From assembly GCA_016712465.1 (NCBI GenBank), contig JADJQZ010000001.1:6386001-6450000 (forward strand): a DNA stretch of 64,000 nt, given 5' to 3'. This stretch comes from Candidatus Obscuribacter sp. Its GTDB lineage: Bacteria > Cyanobacteriota > Vampirovibrionia > Obscuribacterales > Obscuribacteraceae. Positions 18,013 through 26,041 of this stretch are shown one piece after another. Made by a program: the position numbers and the translations under genes. A model generated the notes under the pieces. That model had not been told where the DNA came from, ran no database searches, and was given only the letters and a program-made list of their open reading frames with translations. The stretch's first letter is position 1, and each line of letters starts with the position of its first letter.

Positions 18013-18051
18013 CGACTTCCTTATGTCAAACAAACAAGAAGGAGCAAAACT

Positions 18052-20184
18052 ATGGCAAAGAATACCAGTGCCACTCCCATGATCATTCTCAATCTCGGCG
18101 AGTCCGGGGACAAGGGCGACGACCGTCGTCCGCACGGCCACAAGGGCGGCTGCCGCCCTCACGTGGTGATCTGCCCCGGCTACGGCGCCGAAAACTTCCC
18201 CTTCCCCAACGAGGAAACCCTCGTGGTGCGCGCTCTCAAGCGCATCAAGCAGAAGCAGGCTGCCGCCCGCGCTGCTCGGGCCGCCAAGCAGGGTGAAGAT
18301 CACGACCACGACCACGACGACCACACCGCCGACGAGGACGCGCTTGGCCCTTTCGGCGCCGGAGGTAGCACTTCGCACAATCGCGCCGGCTCCGCTGCCT
18401 CCGATGACGGCAAGCCGCTCAGCACTTACGTGCCCGGCAGCCCCACTCTGGGTCAGATCCCCAAGCACAAGCCGGCGACCCTGATCCCGCAGCTGGAAAA
18501 GGCTCGGGACGCAGGTGTGGACGCTACCCTGCTGGTGGCAGCCGGCGGACTGCGCGAGCTTCTGGAAGACGGCAAGTACGACGCCATCGTGGCCGAACGC
18601 TTCGATGAGCAGTCGGACAAGGTGAGCTGGGCCCGTGAGTACATGGACCCCAAGTACCTGCCCGCCATCGACAGCCTGGACGACCAGCTCACCAAGCTGC
18701 GTCGCGTCTATCTGGGCGCTCTGCCGCGCACCCTGGACGGTCTGCGCGCCCAGAATCCGGGCGTGCCTGAGTACCGCCTGCTGGAGGCAGCCATCGAAGT
18801 TCTCGATGAAGAGCTGACCCCCATCATCAATGTTCTGCGCATCTGGACGGACGCTTTCGGCCAGCAGCGCAGCGGCAAGTACAAGGAGCTGGATGCCGTG
18901 GTCTTCTCCGTCGAGCAGGCACACCACCTGTTCGAAGGCAGCCACCACGCCAGCGCCATGTCCACCGAGACCAAGACCCGCCTCAACACCCGCGTCTACG
19001 GCGTGGGCAATGTCTACGTGGCGCGCTTCAGCGGCGAAGGCCCGGCTACCCTGCCCGGCACTCGCGGTCCTATCGGTGCCCATGCCATCGAAGTGCCCCA
19101 CGACGAGCGCAACATCATCACGCTCATGCTCATTCTCTACATGCACGAGTTCCGTCACGACATCTTCCACGACGTGGAAGGTCTCGGCGATGAGCTCAGC
19201 GCAGTGGTGGCCAAGTCCATCCTGGACAGCCACGAGAAGGGTGAGCTGAAGCTGAGCAAGAACGCCGTCAAGATCGGCCGCCAGCAGGTGCCTACGGCAA
19301 ACCTTCTGGTCAAGCTGATGGTGGACACCATCGGTGAAGTGGACGCCGACATCTCCGGCGGCGTGCTCCTGGGCGGTCCCGCCTACCTGTACAACATGAT
19401 CTCCACGTTCAGCGCCTTCAATTCCAAGCGCAAGAACGTGTTCAACACCGCCAAGCTGCTGCGCACCGAGTCGCAGTACGAGCTGAGCCAGGTCGGCAAC
19501 GGCCAGGTCTCCCTCACCTTCCTGCCCCACCCGCCGGACTACATCCGCGCCTACATCGTCGCTGCCGCTCTCGAAGAGATTGGCTTCCCCACGGAAGCGA
19601 AGCAGTGCCGAGCGCTGGCTGACCAGGGCGTGGGCTTCGGCAACATTCCGGAGTTCATCACCTGGAAGTCCACGGAAGGCAAGAAGGAACACCCGGAAAT
19701 CCAGATTCCGGTGGCGGACATCAAGGCTGTGGCGCCCATCGTGGCCCGGGCCCTGATTCGCACTCCGCTCAAGAGCCTCGGTGGTGTCAGCACCATCGAC
19801 GTGATCAACTGGACTCCCGAGCGCGAAGCCAAAGCTCAGCTTCTGGCTCAGATGCTCATGGAGGGCAAGTCCGACCTTCCCACCGACAAGGGCGACATGC
19901 ATGTCACCTACGTCATCTCGGCTGCCACCCTGGCTTACTGGGGTCTGTGCAAGTCGGGTTACCAGCCGCGCATCGCTGCCGCCATCGTCGAGGACAACGC
20001 CCTCAAGATGATCGACCAGGTGCGCGACCGTTACGAGAAGCACGTGGCCGAAGTCAAGGCTGCTCAGGCTGAACAAGCCGAGCTGACCGCCGATGCCGAT
20101 GCCGGCACCTCGGAAGCTGCCGCCACCCCTGGCGACACTGCCTCCGACTCCGGTGAAACGGCACCGCCCGCTCCGACCGCGTAA
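18052..20184 (+). CDS. orphan protein with HExxH motif, possible zinc metalloprotein, 710 aa
   Basis: I recognise no family. The N-terminal 100 residues are low in order, with a His/Asp cluster ('DHDHDHDDH', near residue 84) that could bind metal. A helical middle leads to 'LYMHEFRHDIFHDVEGLGDE': HEFRH at residues 365-369 is an HExxH zinc-protease motif on a hydrophobic helix, and Asp/Glu residues 11-14 further on could give a third ligand. The C terminus ends in a disordered Ala/Glu/Thr tail. No signal peptide. It follows a good AAGGAG site, has its own terminators, and shares the very biased C/G-ending codons of its two upstream neighbours, so it is probably abundant. Peptidase activity is an inference from the motif alone. 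Confidence 0.75.
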   Translation: MAKNTSATPMIILNLGESGDKGDDRRPHGHKGGCRPHVVICPGYGAENFPFPNEETLVVRALKRIKQKQAAARAARAAKQGEDHDHDHDDHTADEDALGPFGAGGSTSHNRAGSAASDDGKPLSTYVPGSPTLGQIPKHKPATLIPQLEKARDAGVDATLLVAAGGLRELLEDGKYDAIVAERFDEQSDKVSWAREYMDPKYLPAIDSLDDQLTKLRRVYLGALPRTLDGLRAQNPGVPEYRLLEAAIEVLDEELTPIINVLRIWTDAFGQQRSGKYKELDAVVFSVEQAHHLFEGSHHASAMSTETKTRLNTRVYGVGNVYVARFSGEGPATLPGTRGPIGAHAIEVPHDERNIITLMLILYMHEFRHDIFHDVEGLGDELSAVVAKSILDSHEKGELKLSKNAVKIGRQQVPTANLLVKLMVDTIGEVDADISGGVLLGGPAYLYNMISTFSAFNSKRKNVFNTAKLLRTESQYELSQVGNGQVSLTFLPHPPDYIRAYIVAAALEEIGFPTEAKQCRALADQGVGFGNIPEFITWKSTEGKKEHPEIQIPVADIKAVAPIVARALIRTPLKSLGGVSTIDVINWTPEREAKAQLLAQMLMEGKSDLPTDKGDMHVTYVISAATLAYWGLCKSGYQPRIAAAIVEDNALKMIDQVRDRYEKHVAEVKAAQAEQAELTADADAGTSEAAATPGDTASDSGETAPPAPTA

Positions 20185-20216
20185 TCTCGCATTTCATCGC
20201 AGAAAGGATATGGCAC

Positions 20217-20249
20217 GCCCTGTCAGGTCGAAAGACCTGGCAGGGCCTT
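20217..20249 (+). terminator. terminator after the HExxH orphan gene
   Basis: GCCCTGTCAGGTC, a GAAA tetraloop and GACCTGGCAGGGC form a 13-pair stem with one G-U, followed by CTTTCC. It lies 32 bases past the stop and overlaps the region just before the next start. Confidence 0.7.
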
Positions 20250-20266
20250 TCCAACGGGTGAATCCC

Positions 20267-21604
20267 ATGAATCAGACCACAAACCCCAGACTCTTCTGGG
20301 GTGTCGTAATTACTTTCTTTATCGCTCTGGGTGTGCTCGTTTTCGCCTTCTTGCCCTCCGGCAAGGACGCCTCAACACCGGCCGGCACCTTCGCCGCCAA
20401 GCCCGCCTATACGGTGGTGCTAAAGCCCATCAAGAGCGGCGAAGCGCTCCGTGTCGTGGCCACCGCCAGCGATGGCTCGCGCCAGTACATGCGCATCGAA
20501 TTTCAGGACGGACGCACAGCTATCGTCGACTTCGACAAGGGCGGCAAGCCGGTTTCCATGAAAGAGTTCTACGCCCTCTCACCGGCCGAGCAGGATGCTC
20601 AGGCCAGGGCGGATAAGCGCCGGCAGTCGGCTCCCGATGCCGACCTGGCCACACGCAAGCTCTCTCGCCTGGTGGAATTTGCCGAAGACGGCAAGACCAT
20701 CAAGTCGGAACGCTCCTACCGCATGAGCGGCAGCATCAAGGAAATGGCCGTGCTCTCGGTGGAGGGTGACCTGGTAGCTACCAGCTACTACGACAATCGC
20801 AGCGGCATCGAACGCATCAAAGTCTATGCCAAGAAGGAACGGGGCCGGCTCATTTCCGAGCAGGTCTTCCGTCCGGACGGCACCGGACTGGCCGAGATTC
20901 TCACAGTCTCGGGCTATAACGAGACCACGCGCGATTTCTTCGACGCCAAGGGAGTGCGTTACCGTTCCATCGTTTACGGCGGCTGGGCCACGGAAGTTGT
21001 GGACTACCTCGCCGACGGCAAGACCAGAAAGATGAGCACCAACTACGGCTACTCGTCCATCACGGTCACGACCTACGATGAGAAATCGGGCAAGGCGTAC
21101 ATGGAGAAGACCTTCTACGACAGCAGCGATGCTATCCAGGTCTCCTACTACGACGTCAGCAGCAAGAACAACTACAGCCGCAGCACCCAGCTCCTCCAGC
21201 GCTGGGTCAAGCTCGACCCCGCCATCCCCGCCGACAGTGTCGGGGTGACGGTGGACGGCTACGTGCTGGAACAGGCAATCGAGTACTACGAAACCTACAA
21301 TGTTCGCCGGGAAGTCAACTTCTATCCGGGCGGCAAAGTGGTGAAAATGACCGAAAGCCGCAAGTCCGGTGCTAGCTGGGGTACCTTCACCAGGCGGCAT
21401 TATCGCCCGGACGGCAGTCTCGACCGCACGGAAGAGTACTTGGGCAATCAGGTGAAAAGCACTGTCACCGCCCCGAGCGGCAACTCCGAACGCGAATCGG
21501 TGGATGCGGTGTTGAAGACCACGCCCATCGCCCCCGTTCTGAAGAAGACAGACGAAGGAGCTCCCAAACCGGAGTTCAAGAGTCTGTCCATCAATCTGGA
21601 TTGA
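20267..21604 (+). CDS. membrane-anchored YwqK/MORN-variant-like repeat protein
   Basis: The ATG at 20267 gives a 445-residue protein with one N-terminal membrane helix ('LFWGVVITFFIALGVLVF'); the longer frame upstream overlaps the preceding gene and its terminator and is rejected. The outside part is rich in short beta-hairpin units of the type 'FxxDGKxxxxxxY' ('VEFAEDGKTIKSERSY', 'DYLADGKTRKMSTNY', 'NFYPGGKVVKMTES', 'HYRPDGSLDRTEEY'), which resemble the MORN-variant repeats of YwqK-type proteins. Such repeats are structural, so the role is unknown. A hairpin follows the stop. Confidence 0.65.
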   Translation: MNQTTNPRLFWGVVITFFIALGVLVFAFLPSGKDASTPAGTFAAKPAYTVVLKPIKSGEALRVVATASDGSRQYMRIEFQDGRTAIVDFDKGGKPVSMKEFYALSPAEQDAQARADKRRQSAPDADLATRKLSRLVEFAEDGKTIKSERSYRMSGSIKEMAVLSVEGDLVATSYYDNRSGIERIKVYAKKERGRLISEQVFRPDGTGLAEILTVSGYNETTRDFFDAKGVRYRSIVYGGWATEVVDYLADGKTRKMSTNYGYSSITVTTYDEKSGKAYMEKTFYDSSDAIQVSYYDVSSKNNYSRSTQLLQRWVKLDPAIPADSVGVTVDGYVLEQAIEYYETYNVRREVNFYPGGKVVKMTESRKSGASWGTFTRRHYRPDGSLDRTEEYLGNQVKSTVTAPSGNSERESVDAVLKTTPIAPVLKKTDEGAPKPEFKSLSINLD

Positions 21605-21611
21605 TACCAAA

Positions 21612-21654
21612 GGGGCTCAGCTCGACCGAGGCGCAAGCCGACAAGCTGAGCCCC
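21612..21654 (+). terminator. hairpin after the YwqK-like gene
   Basis: GGGGCTCAGCT and AGCTGAGCCCC pair perfectly around a 21-base loop, starting 8 bases after the stop. No U-tract. Confidence 0.5.
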
Positions 21655-21696
21655 CGCGGTTCAAGCCATGTATCAGCAAAAGAAGAAGAGGTTTCA

Positions 21697-22041
21697 ATGA
21701 CCAGTGATCAAGAACTGAAGAACAAAATCGCCGGCATACTCATGGACGCCGATCCGGAAGGACTGGTGCCCATGGGTGTGCCCGCAGACGAATACGACGG
21801 CGAAGCGGAGTACATCATGGACAGGCTGGCGGAAGCCACCAACCAGGCGGAAATGAGCTGCCTGGTGGCCAGGGTGTTCAGGCAGCAATTCGGCTACGGT
21901 CACAGCACCGATGCCGAAGGCAACTGCACCGGCGAGAGCGTGCCCCTCTACGAGGAGGCAGAGCTGAACGCCATGTACGATCCGCTGTCGCCGCGGTTCC
22001 AGAAACTGGGCCAGAGCCTGTGGGCAGTCGTCAACGACTGA
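21697..22041 (+). CDS. small acidic hypothetical protein, 114 aa
   Basis: The ATG at 21697 follows AAGAAGAGG at good spacing; the frame is open from 21601 but that part overlaps the hairpin. The protein is acidic and helical ('DEYDGEAEYIMDRLAEAT') with a single Cys-containing turn, no membrane segment and no motif that I recognise. Its content of Asp, Glu and small residues and its size suggest an adaptor or immunity-type protein, but nothing proves this. It is followed by a hairpin and another small gene. Confidence 0.6.
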   Translation: MTSDQELKNKIAGILMDADPEGLVPMGVPADEYDGEAEYIMDRLAEATNQAEMSCLVARVFRQQFGYGHSTDAEGNCTGESVPLYEEAELNAMYDPLSPRFQKLGQSLWAVVND

Positions 22042-22066
22042 CCGCAACCCCGCAAAATCCAATTGA

Positions 22067-22098
22067 CTCCGGCGCCACACTTAAACCAGGCGCCGGAG
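22067..22098 (+). terminator. hairpin between two small genes
   Basis: CTCCGGCGCC and GGCGCCGGAG pair perfectly around a 12-base loop, followed by CCAATCTTTC; it starts 25 bases after the stop of the 114-residue gene and ends 26 bases before the next start. Confidence 0.55.
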
Positions 22099-22124
22099 CC
22101 AATCTTTCTATCAAAGGAAAAATA

Positions 22125-22391
22125 GTGTCCAACATCCCCAGCAAGTCCGACGTCGCCAAGCAAGACGCCGATGCCGCCGCCGCCCAAGCTCGCCAGCGCC
22201 GCGCCGACGATATCAAGCGCCTCACCGACGCACTGGTCGACGCCATCCAGCGCAAGGACTGGAAGCCCAACCTGCGCGGCGTCTACCCCCAGGACGTCAT
22301 CGACGAAGTGGCACGGGACTTCCAAGCCAAGGGCTGGACGATCCGCCGCACCGGCGGAGCTCGCAATCAGACCTCCTTCGACATTTCCTGA
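22125..22391 (+). CDS. small hypothetical protein, 88 aa, GTG start
   Basis: A GTG at 22125 lies 6 bases after AAAGGA and gives a compact protein; the frame is open further upstream, but that would run through the preceding gene's hairpin. The first half is a charged helix rich in Ala, Gln and Arg ('KQDADAAAAQARQRRADDIK'), the second half has 'YPQDVIDEVARDFQAKGW' and ends in a beta-type 'TIRRTGGARNQTSFDIS', like small phage or nucleic-acid-binding proteins. No family named. A terminator follows. Confidence 0.6.
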   Translation: MSNIPSKSDVAKQDADAAAAQARQRRADDIKRLTDALVDAIQRKDWKPNLRGVYPQDVIDEVARDFQAKGWTIRRTGGARNQTSFDIS

Positions 22392-22424
22392 TCCGGCAAG
22401 GCCGCTGAACAGTAAATAGTCTTT

Positions 22425-22468
22425 CTTCCCGGGGTCCGCTTTCGGCGGACCGCTGGGAAGCTTTTCAT
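22425..22468 (+). terminator. terminator after the 88-residue gene
   Basis: A stem of CTTCCC/GGGAAG outside and GGTCCGC/GCGGACC inside is followed by CTTTTCATCCTTTT, 33 bases past the stop. Confidence 0.65.
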
Positions 22469-22524
22469 CCTTTTGGGCCTTTAAGGGCAAAGTTGGCTAA
22501 AATACTGGCTACCAGGAGGTAAAA

Positions 22525-23190
22525 ATGGCAAAGAGCAAAGCGCAAGTTGCCTGGCTTGTTCTCATGAACGAGCTCAAAATACCGACCCATGTGCACCGGC
22601 CCTTCTGGCAAGCGCTCTCGCAACGCTACCGGGAAAAGAGCCGCTATTATCATCGTCTCAAACACCTGGGGCAGTTCCTCGATCATCTGGAAGCCCTCAG
22701 GAAGACGCTGCCGGGTTGCTCAATCAGCCCAGCTTTGAAGTTGGCGGTCTTCTACCACGACATCGTTTACGATGCCCGTAGAAACGACAACGAGATGCTC
22801 TCCTGGCAGATGGCTGAAGAGTTTCTCAAAGCAGCCGGTTTGATGGAGCGCTACGGCGCCCAGGTACGCTGCTTGATTCTGGCAACAGCCTCGCACAAGA
22901 AGGCGCTCTTAGAACCGGAATGCGGCCTCAGTCAGGCGGAACTGGATCTCTTTCTCGATTGCGATCTACTGATCCTCGCCTCACGCCCGCGCGCATACAA
23001 ACTCTATTGCCGCCAGATTCGCAAGGAGTACGCTCACTACGAACCTGCCGTCTTCAACGCCGGTCGCAAAGCTTTCCTGGAGAGCTTCAGTCAGGCTGAG
23101 CGCATTTACCGGAGCGAGGCGGTACATCATCTCTATCACGACGCTACCAGGCAAAACCTGCTCAGCGAACTGAAGGAGCTGGCTCCATAA
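22525..23190 (+). CDS. HD-superfamily metal-dependent phosphohydrolase (COG4339-like)
   Basis: Predicted hydrolase of nucleotides or other phosphoesters, substrate unknown. The HD pattern is seen as 'YYHRLKHLGQFLDHL' (His-x-x-x-His) near residue 42 and 'AVFYHDIVYD' (the His-Asp pair) near residue 76, followed by 'NEMLSWQMAEEFLKAAGL' and a late Asp pair in 'DLFLDCDLLILAS'; this order fits the COG4339 family, whose usual length is about 200-220. The start follows the strong CCAGGAGGTAAAA. It is soluble, monocistronic and followed by a terminator. The family is confidently recognised; the role is not. Confidence 0.85.
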   Translation: MAKSKAQVAWLVLMNELKIPTHVHRPFWQALSQRYREKSRYYHRLKHLGQFLDHLEALRKTLPGCSISPALKLAVFYHDIVYDARRNDNEMLSWQMAEEFLKAAGLMERYGAQVRCLILATASHKKALLEPECGLSQAELDLFLDCDLLILASRPRAYKLYCRQIRKEYAHYEPAVFNAGRKAFLESFSQAERIYRSEAVHHLYHDATRQNLLSELKELAP

Positions 23191-23222
23191 GCCCCTGCGT
23201 GTAATTCTCACACTTTCTCAGG

Positions 23223-23268
23223 CGACACACCGGCAAGGCTCCCACCTCCGGCGTGTCGACCTATTTTT
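23223..23268 (+). terminator. intrinsic terminator of the HD hydrolase gene
   Basis: CGACACACCGG and CCGGCGTGTCG pair with one mismatch, followed by ACCTATTTTT; it begins 33 bases past the stop. Confidence 0.75.
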
Positions 23269-23845
23269 AAAACGTAAATTTTTACTATCTGCTATGGTAT
23301 CTCACGAGGCAAAAAATTGGAAAAGAAATGCAAAAAAATGGCACCAGAAAACTGAGACGGGTGGAAGCGCAGAGATCTTAGCAGTGCCGCCTTCAGTCTG
23401 GAGTTTCGAGACTGCGGCTATGTCTTTTAAAACTCTTTGGGAAAATCGCTAAACTCATGTAACGACGAAAGTTAATTCTGTTTGACAGCGAAAAGGCAGA
23501 TACAGTGTGTGTTTTAGTTGCAGAAAAGTCCCGAAACGCTGATGTAATATTCCTTCAAATCACTATTGTTACATTTGCAGTGGTTCCGCAAAATGACTAC
23601 CCAAGCTGACTCCGGTAGAAATTTCAGCAACCGGTAGAGTCGAGTTTCGCCCCTGGGTATTGGCGCCGGATACTCGATACTCCTTTGATTTCCGGCCCGC
23701 GTCCCGGGCGGACAGTGAAGCCTATGCCCGACGGGCATCGCTTCAACCTGTCCGCCACGATATTGTTCAGCGCGGTTTTTCAAAGCCCGGGCACTGAGGC
23801 GCTGGTGAATTCATGGGCAGAACCATGGCAACGAAGTAGCAGCGC
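23269..23845. other. 577-base gap without a supported gene
   Basis: AT-rich sequence between convergent genes. I see no ribosome binding site with a protein-like frame, no tRNA and no strong repeat; a GC-rich stretch near 23690-23760 codes for nothing convincing. Confidence 0.5.
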
Positions 23846-24886
23846 TCAGACAATCAGCCCGCCGACAACTATGCAGACAATGCCGAAGAGTCTGATGCGA
23901 TTGAACTTTTCGTTCAAAACAAACAAGGCGATGAAATACATGAGCAGTGGATAGGTGCTCGTGATCGTCACCACATAGCTTGCCGGTGCCAGGCTGAGAG
24001 CCGTCAGATAAGAGATACCGCCGACGGCCAGCGCCAGTTCGGAAAGGCCGGTGTAACGCCAGAGATGTTTGCTCTTCAGCCTGGGTTTGAAACCGCTCCA
24101 GAAAAACCAGAGCAGAACCGGCAGAAGTAGTGCCAGATTGGTCAGACATTCCGAGAAATAGGACTCCAGAGGTGTGCCGTGTTGCACCGACAATTTCTCG
24201 AAGACGCCCTTGAGACCCCAGCAAACATTCACCACCATTGCCGACAGGAAAAGACGTCCAAGGCCTGGTCTGAGAAATAATCTCAGGGCAGATCTAAGGA
24301 CTGGAAGGCGCTCCGGCTTCTGCACTGATGAAGGATCTGGCTCGTGATTGGATGAAGGATCGGGCTCCTGATTGGATGAAGGCTCGGGCTTACCCGGCTG
24401 GGGCAGATTGGTGATGGGCTGAGGACTGGAATTGTCCGTGAGTCCAATCACTACCACACCGGAGGCAATGAAGACGGCACCCAGAGCCCGTCCAGCCGAG
24501 AATGTCTCTTCCAGGAAGAAGAAGCAGACGATCTGAGTCACCAGCGGATAGGCGGCGGTAAGGCTCAGTATCACGGTGGTATCCGTACGCTTCATAGAGT
24601 CCAGGTAGAGCATCATGCCCAGAGATGAGACCAGAGAAGAAAGCCCGGCGTAGATCAGGAGCGACGGCGTGAGCTGCCACTGCGGTTGGCTCCAGTAGAG
24701 CATGAAGAGCAAAAGTGGAATCTGAGGCAGGGCAAAAAGCGTGGTGGCAAGGAAGACGTCCTTTGGTTGCGAACGCTCCAGAGCCAGTTTGTCGAAAATG
24801 CCCCAGAGACCCCAGGCAGCTGTGGCAACAAACACATAGAACGGTAAGAGCCCGCTCAGGGAGTCCGACATGCTTGCAAAAGACAT
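23846..24886 (-). CDS. EamA/DMT-family transporter
   Basis: Inner-membrane drug/metabolite transporter of 346 residues, with ten predicted membrane helices in two EamA halves; each half carries the usual early Trp-Gly ('ATAAWGLWGIFDKLA', 'VVNVCWGLKGVFEKLS') and ends with a Gly-rich helix ('AVFIASGVVVIGL', 'IVCIVVGGLIV'). Between the halves lies an unusual loop of about 40 residues rich in Pro, Glu and Ser, with the unit EPDPSSN repeated, probably exposed to the cytoplasm. The start follows GGAGACTGGCCC. Substrate cannot be told from the sequence. Downstream lies no partner gene on the same strand. Confidence 0.85.
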   Translation of the reverse strand: MSFASMSDSLSGLLPFYVFVATAAWGLWGIFDKLALERSQPKDVFLATTLFALPQIPLLLFMLYWSQPQWQLTPSLLIYAGLSSLVSSLGMMLYLDSMKRTDTTVILSLTAAYPLVTQIVCFFFLEETFSAGRALGAVFIASGVVVIGLTDNSSPQPITNLPQPGKPEPSSNQEPDPSSNHEPDPSSVQKPERLPVLRSALRLFLRPGLGRLFLSAMVVNVCWGLKGVFEKLSVQHGTPLESYFSECLTNLALLLPVLLWFFWSGFKPRLKSKHLWRYTGLSELALAVGGISYLTALSLAPASYVVTITSTYPLLMYFIALFVLNEKFNRIRLFGIVCIVVGGLIV

Positions 24887-24989
24887 GGGCCAGTCTCCGG
24901 TCGGTTACCCGACCGGAGCCCTTTGATGAGTGATGGTGAGAACGAGATGGTCAGCATGTGTTGCTGAGAAAGCGCTGCCTGAACAGGCT

Positions 24990-25517
24990 TTACCGCGGTC
25001 TTGCCGGCAACTTCTGCAAGGCGCGGGCATAGTCTATGAAAGCTTCGCGATAATACTTCTTGAGCGGCTCCGGCGTTTCGGCAGGCGGGCTATGGCTGGC
25101 GGTGGAGACCCCAAAGAGGCCTTCGCTCAACCTTTTGCGTGCCTCCTCCGGGCGATCGGCGCCGGCCAGAGCTTTGCCCAGATTGCCGCGTGCCACCGCC
25201 AGTTTGAGGGCGTCGCCCAGGAAGAGCTTCTCGCCCAGATCGTGAGCACGAACGGCTAAGTCGAGGGCAAGCTTAGGTTGCCGGGCAAGCTCGGCAACGG
25301 CGGAACGGTTGGTCAAAACCCAGAACTCACTCTCGCTTCCAAGCCCTTCACCCTCGAGCAACATGAGCTTAGCCATGTTGATGAAGACGATAGCCAGATC
25401 CTGTCGGTTATGGCCGGCCCAGTGCAGAGCGATCTCCGACTGACTCACGGCTTGAGCCTGCATTTCAGCCAGCCTCTGTTGAATAGCGGCCGACTCAGTG
25501 ATATCTGTCTTTGTCAT
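24990..25517 (-). CDS. TPR-like soluble protein, 175 aa
   Basis: An all-helical protein with repeated pairs of helices ('HWAGHNRQDLAIVFINMAKLM', here quoted in part, and 'PKLALDLAVRAHDLGEKL', 'AVARGNLGKALAGADRPEEA'), fitting two to three TPR units. The start ATG follows AAGGGAACATCCC. No signal peptide or catalytic residue pattern. It lies about 100 bases upstream of the DMT transporter on the same strand and could share a transcript with it. A protein-binding role is inferred; partner unknown. Confidence 0.65.
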   Translation of the reverse strand: MTKTDITESAAIQQRLAEMQAQAVSQSEIALHWAGHNRQDLAIVFINMAKLMLLEGEGLGSESEFWVLTNRSAVAELARQPKLALDLAVRAHDLGEKLFLGDALKLAVARGNLGKALAGADRPEEARKRLSEGLFGVSTASHSPPAETPEPLKKYYREAFIDYARALQKLPARPR

Positions 25518-26041
25518 GGGATGTTCCCTTGATGGAGCCTGATTTAAGGCTCTTCAGCTTCTAGTTTGACTGCTTTTTGCGTCTTTACTTAAATTCCAGA
25601 CTTGCATTCACTCTTTGACCCGACCGGCTCAAACTTTTTACTCAAACTGTGGGCGGGGTAGTCTTTCTAGATTAGCCTCGTGTTTTTAGAAGAGTGAATT
25701 GGTAATTTGTTTATATAAAGAGCAAACCGTCAGAAGCAATGCCTGTCTATTATCTTTCGGCGTTTCGGCAGAAGAATGCCTGTTCATGCCGGTGCGCAGC
25801 TCTGCTAGCGGCGCCACTTGTGCCACCACCAGCAGTATTATGCCAAAAGAAGATAAGCCGATCGAGTCGACTTATCTTGGCACGAGATATTGCCAAACTA
25901 GCTCATCGAAAGTGAAACACACGTGAAAATAGAGACGTTCCCAACCACCAGGTGAGCGGTCGCGAACTCCCTTGCTTACGAGTTCACACCTTATTCATCT
26001 GCTTTGCCTAACCTCAGAATAGGGAAGGCGAGGCGTGAAAG
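25518..26041. other. 524-base divergent gap
   Basis: Separates the TPR-like gene from the SDR gene. No gene is supported. It contains a hairpin AAGATAAG/CTTATCTT (25850-25878) with flanking GCCA/TGGC partial pairing, and AT-rich tracts that probably hold promoters for both directions. Confidence 0.5.

Noticed and set aside
17953..20076. 707-residue frame antisense to the HExxH orphan
   Set aside because: Same reason; the plus-strand gene has the RBS, the terminators and the protein-like composition.
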